A stretch of 64,000 nt of DNA. Origin: Marinomonas ostreistagni (GTDB taxonomy: Bacteria > Pseudomonadota > Gammaproteobacteria > Pseudomonadales > Marinomonadaceae). Every line of letters begins with the position of its first letter. Position 1 is the stretch's first letter. Below the pieces are notes generated by a model. The model saw only the letters and a program-made list of their open reading frames with translations, was not told the origin of the DNA and did not search any database. Position numbers and translations under genes: made by a program. The stretch covers positions 62,001 through 126,000 of the forward strand of contig NZ_JAEMUH010000002.1 of NCBI RefSeq assembly GCF_016461785.1, given 5' to 3'. Shown here piece after piece: positions 58,874-64,000 of the stretch.

Positions 58874-59762
58874 ATTAACGTCTTTCTGGAGCGGCTGGAT
58901 CATCGTGATTTCGCTTGGCTCTATTCTAGGTAGTTTTGTGCTACTTAGCATTGTTCGTAAAGGGCAACGCTTTAATTCAGAAACTACTCAAACTGTAGGG
59001 CATGAATTTGATGGCATTGAAGAGTACGACAATCCCCTGCCACGTTGGTGGTACTGGATGTTTGTCTTGACCGTCATTTTTGCGCTTGGCTACTTAACAC
59101 TTTACCCAGGTCTTGGGAACTTCAAAGGCGTATTAGGCTGGTCTCAAGAGTCCGCTTACGATCGTGAAGTTGCTAAAGCTGAGGCTGAGTTTGGCCCAAT
59201 GTTTGCGCAGTTCTCTCAAACACCCATTGAAGAGTTAGCGCAAAATGATCAGGCAATGCGAATCGGTCAACGTTTGTTTGCAAATAACTGCGCTCAATGT
59301 CACGGTTCTGCAGCAACTGGCAGCTACGGCTTCCCTAACCTGACAGACAATGATTGGCTGTATGGCGGTGATGCCGCTGCAATCTCGCAAACCATTCTTA
59401 ATGGTAGGATAGCAGCCATGCCTGCATGGGGTGCCATCTTAGGAGAAGATGGTATTCACAACGTTTCTCAGTATGTACTCAGCTTAAGTGGCCGAGAGTC
59501 AGATGCTCAAGCTGCTCAACAAGGCCAACAACTATACAATACTAACTGTATTGCTTGTCATGGCGCTGAGGCGAAGGGCAATCACCTGTTCGGCGCTCCG
59601 AACTTAACTGATAATATCTGGCTTTACGGCGGTAGTGAGCAGCAAATCATGCAAACTATACGTAACGGTCGTAACGGGCAGATGCCTGCATGGGAAGGCA
59701 TTCTAGGTAAAGACAAAGCACACGTTGTTGCTGGCTACGTTTACAGCCTATCAAATCAGTAA
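58866..59762 (+). CDS. ccoP: cbb3 oxidase subunit III CcoP
   Basis: CcoP is the dihaem cytochrome c that passes electrons to CcoN. The 298-residue protein has two N-terminal helices (about 8-28 and 60-82) and two haem sites, CAQCH (about 142) and CIACH (about 226). I chose the ATG at 58866 (MNELTSFWSGW), with GGAGAAG upstream, inside the end of ccoQ; the frame opens at 58827. It is the last gene of ccoNOQP. Confidence 0.95.
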   Translation: MNELTSFWSGWIIVISLGSILGSFVLLSIVRKGQRFNSETTQTVGHEFDGIEEYDNPLPRWWYWMFVLTVIFALGYLTLYPGLGNFKGVLGWSQESAYDREVAKAEAEFGPMFAQFSQTPIEELAQNDQAMRIGQRLFANNCAQCHGSAATGSYGFPNLTDNDWLYGGDAAAISQTILNGRIAAMPAWGAILGEDGIHNVSQYVLSLSGRESDAQAAQQGQQLYNTNCIACHGAEAKGNHLFGAPNLTDNIWLYGGSEQQIMQTIRNGRNGQMPAWEGILGKDKAHVVAGYVYSLSNQ

Positions 59763-59766
59763 ATCT

Positions 59767-59780
59767 CTGATGTGTATCAA
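59767..59780 (+). promoter_or_regulatory. FNR/Anr-like box between ccoP and the ccoG operon
   Basis: CTGAT-GTGT-ATCAA matches the FNR consensus TTGATnnnnATCAA at nine of ten fixed positions. It lies 5 bp after the ccoP stop and 92 bp before ccoG, immediately upstream of the ccoP terminator. FNR/Anr control of cco genes is common; function here is inferred. Confidence 0.45.
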
Positions 59781-59812
59781 AAGGGTGTGACCGAAAGGCG
59801 CACCCTTTTTTT
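59779..59812 (+). terminator. Terminator after ccoP
   Basis: GGGTGTG pairs with CGCACCC, with an inner CC-GAAA-GG tetraloop stem and seven Ts. It lies 20 bp after the ccoP stop and separates ccoNOQP from ccoGHI. Confidence 0.8.
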
Positions 59813-59871
59813 ATCAAAAATTGTAATATTAGCTAGTACTTAAGCAGCCTACATAGGTTAAGGAAAGCACA

Positions 59872-61281
59872 ATGAGTGAGAAGATACCTGTCCAACAAGT
59901 CGAGCCGGAAGTCGTTGAGTTTGACTTATATGAGAAACGCAAGAAGATTTACACTCGTGCAGTTTCAGGTTTTTTTCAAAAGATTCGAACCCGTGTTCTT
60001 TGGGTTTTAATGCTTGGTTATTTCCTAACACCTTGGATTAACTGGCATGACCGTCAAGGCGTTCTGTTCGATCTACCAGCCCGACAATTCCACATATTTG
60101 GCGTAACATTTTTCCCCCAAGACTTTTTCTTGCTTGCGTGGATTTTGATTATATGTGCTTTTGGGTTGTTTTTTGTCACCACTCTTTTTGGTCGAGTTTG
60201 GTGTGGGTATACATGCCCGCAAACTGTTTGGACCATGGTTTTCATGTGGATTGAAGAGAAGACTGAGGGTTCTCGCAACGCCCGTATGAAGCTAGACAAA
60301 TCACCTATGTCTAAGAGCAAATTCATTAAGAAGTTTAATAAACACTCTTTATGGGTTCTTTTTGGCTGGTTAACAGGCTTAACGTTTGTCGGATATTTCA
60401 CGCCTATCCGTGAGTTGCTAATTGATTTATTTACCTTTAGCGCACATCCTTGGGCATATTTTTGGGTGGCGCTTTTTACTGGAGCTACTTACTTGTTTGC
60501 TGGCTGGATGAGGGAACAAGTATGTACATATATGTGCCCTTATGCTCGCTTTCAGGCCGTCATGTTTGATCCGGACACCTTAGTTATTTCATATGACTAT
60601 AACCGAGGGGAATCCCGTGGCCCTCGTAAACGCTCAGCCGACCCAAAAGCCGAAGGTTTAGGTGACTGCATTGACTGTAACTTATGTGTACACGTCTGCC
60701 CTGCTGGCATCGACATTCGAGACGGTCTTCAGTATCAATGTATTGGCTGTGCACTTTGTGTGGATGCATGTGACTCAGTTATGGATAAGATGGGTTATGA
60801 CAGAGGCCTAGTCAGCTACACAACAGAACGCCGTTTAGAAGGTGAAAACTCACATATAATGCGACCAAAGGTGGTTGGTTACGCACTATGTATGCTAGTC
60901 GTCATCACTGCCTTTATGTATTTTGCAGGAGATCGTGAGGCGCTTGGCCTAGATGTTATTCGAGATCGAAATAAACTATTTAATCAAACGCCAAGCGGGA
61001 TGATTGAGAATATATACACTATCAAAGTGATCAACATGGACCAAACCAGCCATAAATTCGAAATCTCTGTCAGCGGGTTGGACAATATGACTATGATAGG
61101 CAGGAAAACCGTCACTGCCAATGCAGGCGAAGTTCGATCAGTGCCATTTTCTATCCAGGTTCCACCTACAGCGCTAACGGAGCAAAGAAATACTATTTTC
61201 TTCAAAGTCCAGTCTTTAGACCCAAATTATGAAGCAGAAAAGATAACTGAAAGTCGATTTATTGGTCCTGTATCAAAATAA
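59872..61281 (+). CDS. ccoG: cbb3 oxidase maturation protein CcoG (FixG/RdxA)
   Basis: CcoG is a membrane iron-sulfur protein that handles copper or electrons in cbb3 assembly. The 469-residue protein has several helices (about 40-60, 85-110, 155-175, 190-210 and 340-360), CxxxCP motifs (CGYTCPQTVW, CTYMCPYARFQ) and a 2x4Fe-4S ferredoxin part (CIDCNLCVHVCP and CIGCALCVDACD, about 265-305). A C-terminal immunoglobulin-like domain follows (about 375-469). Its SD is AAGGA. Confidence 0.93.
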   Translation: MSEKIPVQQVEPEVVEFDLYEKRKKIYTRAVSGFFQKIRTRVLWVLMLGYFLTPWINWHDRQGVLFDLPARQFHIFGVTFFPQDFFLLAWILIICAFGLFFVTTLFGRVWCGYTCPQTVWTMVFMWIEEKTEGSRNARMKLDKSPMSKSKFIKKFNKHSLWVLFGWLTGLTFVGYFTPIRELLIDLFTFSAHPWAYFWVALFTGATYLFAGWMREQVCTYMCPYARFQAVMFDPDTLVISYDYNRGESRGPRKRSADPKAEGLGDCIDCNLCVHVCPAGIDIRDGLQYQCIGCALCVDACDSVMDKMGYDRGLVSYTTERRLEGENSHIMRPKVVGYALCMLVVITAFMYFAGDREALGLDVIRDRNKLFNQTPSGMIENIYTIKVINMDQTSHKFEISVSGLDNMTMIGRKTVTANAGEVRSVPFSIQVPPTALTEQRNTIFFKVQSLDPNYEAEKITESRFIGPVSK

Positions 61282-61287
61282 TTAACT

Positions 61288-61323
61288 ATAAGCGGTGATA
61301 ATATCACCGCTTATCTTATTTTT
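61288..61323 (+). terminator. Hairpin between ccoG and ccoH
   Basis: A 12-bp perfect stem (ATAAGCGGTGAT) with a 3-base loop followed by CTTATTTTT. It lies just after the ccoG stop and could lower transcription into ccoH and ccoI. Confidence 0.6.
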
Positions 61324-61338
61324 GGTTGGAGAACCTGT

Positions 61339-61824
61339 ATGTCGTCTACTGCTGCTCCGGTTTGGTATAAGCAATTTTGGCCTTGGTTTATTATCAGTAT
61401 TCCATTGTCATCTGTTCTTGTTGCGGTTGTTCAAATTTATGCTGCGCTTCACTCTTCAAGCGATTTAGTAAAAGATGATTACTACAAGGAAGGCTTAGCG
61501 ATTAATCAAGTTATTACGAAACGAGAAACGGCAAAATCATTGGCAATCAAAGCCCACTTGCGCATGGACAATGTGACTGGGGAACTGCTATTAAACACAG
61601 AACATGCAACAGCACCACAACTCACCGCTTTATTCGCCCATGCTGCACTATCAAGTAAAGACTTTAGCATTATTCTCAAAAAGGTGAGCCCCAATGAATA
61701 TAGAGCTCAATTAGAGAAACCTCTTAGCGGTATTTGGAACGTTTATCTTGAATCACCCAACGGCTGGCAGCTTAACGGCCGAGTGAACAGTGACATTCAT
61801 GACCACCTAAACTTCAATTTATGA
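61339..61824 (+). CDS. ccoH: FixH family protein CcoH
   Basis: CcoH is a small inner-membrane protein needed for cbb3 assembly. The 161-residue protein has an N-terminal helix (about 11-35) and a periplasmic domain; KDDYYKEGLAINQ (about 48-60) is the classic FixH motif. Its stop overlaps the ccoI start (ATGA), so the two are coupled. Confidence 0.88.
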   Translation: MSSTAAPVWYKQFWPWFIISIPLSSVLVAVVQIYAALHSSSDLVKDDYYKEGLAINQVITKRETAKSLAIKAHLRMDNVTGELLLNTEHATAPQLTALFAHAALSSKDFSIILKKVSPNEYRAQLEKPLSGIWNVYLESPNGWQLNGRVNSDIHDHLNFNL

Positions 61825-64000
61825 ATAAGTTATGTTTCCACTGTGGGGATCCAATCCCCACAGACCTTCATATTCATAGTCAGCTTCAAAATGAGACTCG
61901 TGAATTTTGTTGTTACGGCTGTCAGGCTATAGCAGAGCATATCTGCGGAGCTGATTTAGCGCTCTATTACGAGCGTAGAGAGATGGACCTTGCAAAAAGA
62001 GCAACATCTGATTCATCCGCTATTTTTGATTTATTAAAAGACCCTTCTCTTTACAACGAGTATGTTTTTCAAGAGTCTAATCTGCACAGTATTCAACTTT
62101 CCATTTCTGGCATAACTTGCTCCGCTTGTGCTTGGTTAATCGAGAAGCATTTAGCAAACCAAGTTGGTGTCGTCAGTATTAGCGTTAACGTGAGTGAATC
62201 CTTAGCTTCATTGACTTGGGACTCTAATGAAACGGATATACATATCCTTGCCCAAGCATTTCAAACAATAGGCTACAGTGCCCAGCCTCACCGCCATGGT
62301 GAGCAGGATCTTGTCCAAAAAAACGAGCGTAAAAAAGCCATCATAAGACTTGGAATAGCGGGTGTCGGCATGATGCAAGTCATGATGAGCGCAATTGCAA
62401 TGTATGCCGGTGACCTTCAGGGCATGGAAGACGCCTATCGTCATTTGTTACGCTGGATCAGCTTCCTTTTTGCAACCCCTGTTGTCATCTATGCTGGACT
62501 GCCTTTCTATAAAGGCGCTATCAGAGATATTAAAACACGCCATTTCACAATGGACTTACCGGTCTCATTAGGTGTCTTACTATCATATGGCTCCAGTGTT
62601 CTCGCTTTCTATACAGAGTCTGGACATGTTTACTTTGATTCAGCAACCATGTTCATTTTCTTTTTACTCTTAGGGCGATTTTTAGAAACATTAGCGCGAT
62701 CAAATCAGAATAGTCAGCAAACTAAGCACTCCCTTGAACCAGTCAAAGTTATTCGTGATGGGATAGAAACAACAGTTCCGACACAAAAGCTAGCCGTAGG
62801 TGACATTGCAATCATCAACCCCGGACAAACCATTCCGGTTGATGGCACCCTGTTAAGTGAACTGACGAATGTCGATGAATCCAGCCTAACAGGTGAATAC
62901 AGCCCTGTAGAAAAAAACAAGGGCGATGCCTTACATGCACAGACTGTAAACGTTGACCAGAAAATTCAATTACGGGTAAAACAAGTTGGGCAAAACACGC
63001 AAGCAGCAACCATCTCACGAATTACTGAACGCGCTTTGAGTGAAAAGCCGCGGGTTGCAATCATTGCTGATACAGTTGCCCACTACTTTGTATTAGCTGT
63101 TTTGCTCACCGCAACGATTACTTATGGATTCTGGACTGTTATGGGTGAAGCAGAAGCATATTGGATTATGGTGAGCGTACTCGTTGTCACCTGCCCCTGT
63201 GCATTATCTCTTGCAACCCCCGTTGCATTAACAGCGATGACAAATACATTGAAACGCCACGGCCTATTAATCACAAGAGGCCATGTTATAGAATCGCTCG
63301 CTCAAACCAAACAAATTGTGTTTGATAAAACGGGAACACTCACACAAGGTAAGTTTTCCATTATTAATCAAAAGAACTTTTCAAATGAGCATTCTGCTGA
63401 TGTTATTTTAAGTATCATGAGTGGGCTTGAACAAAACTCTCAACACCCTATTGCTCAAGCGTTTCGACCTATCCAACCTGCCGCCGTACTAGAAATACAG
63501 AACATAACTAGCCTTGGCGTTTCTGGTTTTTTCAATGGTAAGGAATTTTTCTTTGGCAATTTGGCTTTAATGACAAAAATAGGCCTCCAACAAGATGCTG
63601 CACTTCATGTAGAGAATGGCAAGCTGGCACTTTTTCTAGCATGTGAGCAGCAACTAATCTCAGTCATCTACTTATCAGATGTTCTAAGACCAGAAGCGGA
63701 GTCAGTGCTGAGGACACTCAGAAAAAACGGTATTCGCTTAAGTCTACTGACAGGAGATACTCGATCTTCTGCCTTGAGCACGCTACCTGTATCTTGGTTT
63801 GATGACTATGAAACGGATTGTCTTCCTGACCAAAAATGGCAATGGTTAAAACAACAAGGACAAACAGAAGTTCTTATGGTGGGAGATGGCTTAAACGATG
63901 TCCCAGCTTTAGCTGGAGCAACCACATCTCTTGCGATGGGAGCGAGTTCAGATTTAGCGAAACTGCACTCTGATGCTGTTTTGTTAAACAATCATCTCAG
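61821..64000 (+). CDS. ccoI: Copper-transporting P-type ATPase CcoI (FixI), 5' part
   Basis: This gene runs off the right edge; 726 codons are visible. It encodes a P1B-type copper ATPase that supplies copper for cbb3 oxidase. An N-terminal cysteine-rich domain (CFHCGD and CCYGCQ, about 5-40) precedes a heavy-metal-associated domain with GITCSACAW (near 95). Helices, the TGE actuator loop, the CPC transmembrane motif (about 458), DKTGT (about 502) and GDGLNDVPAL (about 688) follow. It starts four bases before the ccoH stop, in the ccoG-ccoH-ccoI unit. Confidence 0.94.
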   Translation, partial: MNKLCFHCGDPIPTDLHIHSQLQNETREFCCYGCQAIAEHICGADLALYYERREMDLAKRATSDSSAIFDLLKDPSLYNEYVFQESNLHSIQLSISGITCSACAWLIEKHLANQVGVVSISVNVSESLASLTWDSNETDIHILAQAFQTIGYSAQPHRHGEQDLVQKNERKKAIIRLGIAGVGMMQVMMSAIAMYAGDLQGMEDAYRHLLRWISFLFATPVVIYAGLPFYKGAIRDIKTRHFTMDLPVSLGVLLSYGSSVLAFYTESGHVYFDSATMFIFFLLLGRFLETLARSNQNSQQTKHSLEPVKVIRDGIETTVPTQKLAVGDIAIINPGQTIPVDGTLLSELTNVDESSLTGEYSPVEKNKGDALHAQTVNVDQKIQLRVKQVGQNTQAATISRITERALSEKPRVAIIADTVAHYFVLAVLLTATITYGFWTVMGEAEAYWIMVSVLVVTCPCALSLATPVALTAMTNTLKRHGLLITRGHVIESLAQTKQIVFDKTGTLTQGKFSIINQKNFSNEHSADVILSIMSGLEQNSQHPIAQAFRPIQPAAVLEIQNITSLGVSGFFNGKEFFFGNLALMTKIGLQQDAALHVENGKLALFLACEQQLISVIYLSDVLRPEAESVLRTLRKNGIRLSLLTGDTRSSALSTLPVSWFDDYETDCLPDQKWQWLKQQGQTEVLMVGDGLNDVPALAGATTSLAMGASSDLAKLHSDAVLLNNHL

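Overview
The window looks like core chromosome of a marine gammaproteobacterium of the Oceanospirillales, most like Marinomonas. This rests on recognisable protein sequences and on gene order: the dapA-bamC-purC block, ruvCAB joined to tol-pal, tRNA-Lys and nadA, minCDE, a vibrio/marine-type second EF-G, cysDN and ccoNOQP-ccoGHI. I identified the genes by reading the translations and ran no database search. Base composition and codon use are fairly even throughout. I see no insertion sequence, prophage, integrase, CRISPR array or recognisable defence system.

Layout. 1-4838 (minus strand) is an envelope cluster: comEC, an exbB/exbD pair, lpxK, a Trm112-like protein, a low-molecular-weight phosphotyrosine phosphatase and the start of murB. 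kdsB, usual in this cluster, is not there. 4877-10768 holds a DUF2062 protein, the LolCDE-type exporter genes, purC, bamC, dapA and bcp. 10811-13591 has a PerM-like permease, a TusA-like protein and a BepA-like M48 protease. 13640-23760 runs nadA, two identical tRNA-Lys genes, cpoB, pal, tolB, tolA, tolR, tolQ, ruvB, ruvA, ruvC and aspS, all on the minus strand; ybgC is absent between ruvB and tolQ. 23927-28536 has a GreA/GreB-like factor, cysN and cysD (ATP sulfurylase) and trhP.

28674-35804 holds a membrane coiled-coil protein, sodB, an SH3-domain membrane protein, a CPA2 antiporter, a stand-alone fusA2 and an aldo/keto reductase. 35906-39070 has a dihaem peroxidase lipoprotein and minCDE. 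39340-46407 is a tightly coupled minus-strand run (pepD, a 2Fe-2S protein, sbcD, sbcC) in which each stop overlaps the next start. 46477-56383 has gorA, xthA, an ArsR-family regulator, two alpha/beta hydrolases, a periplasmic-type ATP-dependent DNA ligase, htpG, an O-methyltransferase, a DUF599 protein, a small secreted protein, a CBS-domain protein and tusA. 56616-64000 carries the cbb3 oxidase structural genes ccoNOQP, then ccoG, ccoH and the first part of ccoI, which runs off the window.

The genes cover envelope assembly (Tol-Pal, Lol, Bam, LpxK), recombination and repair (RuvABC, SbcCD, XthA, LigE), oxidative stress (SodB, Bcp, Gor, dihaem peroxidase), sulfate activation and micro-oxic respiration. 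The points most worth checking are a CysN C-terminus that looks like a shrunken APS-kinase domain without its P-loop, the ferredoxin-like protein coupled between pepD and sbcD, the missing kdsB and ybgC, a perfect palindrome before sodB and an FNR-like box between ccoP and ccoG. I did not find a convincing wholly new system.
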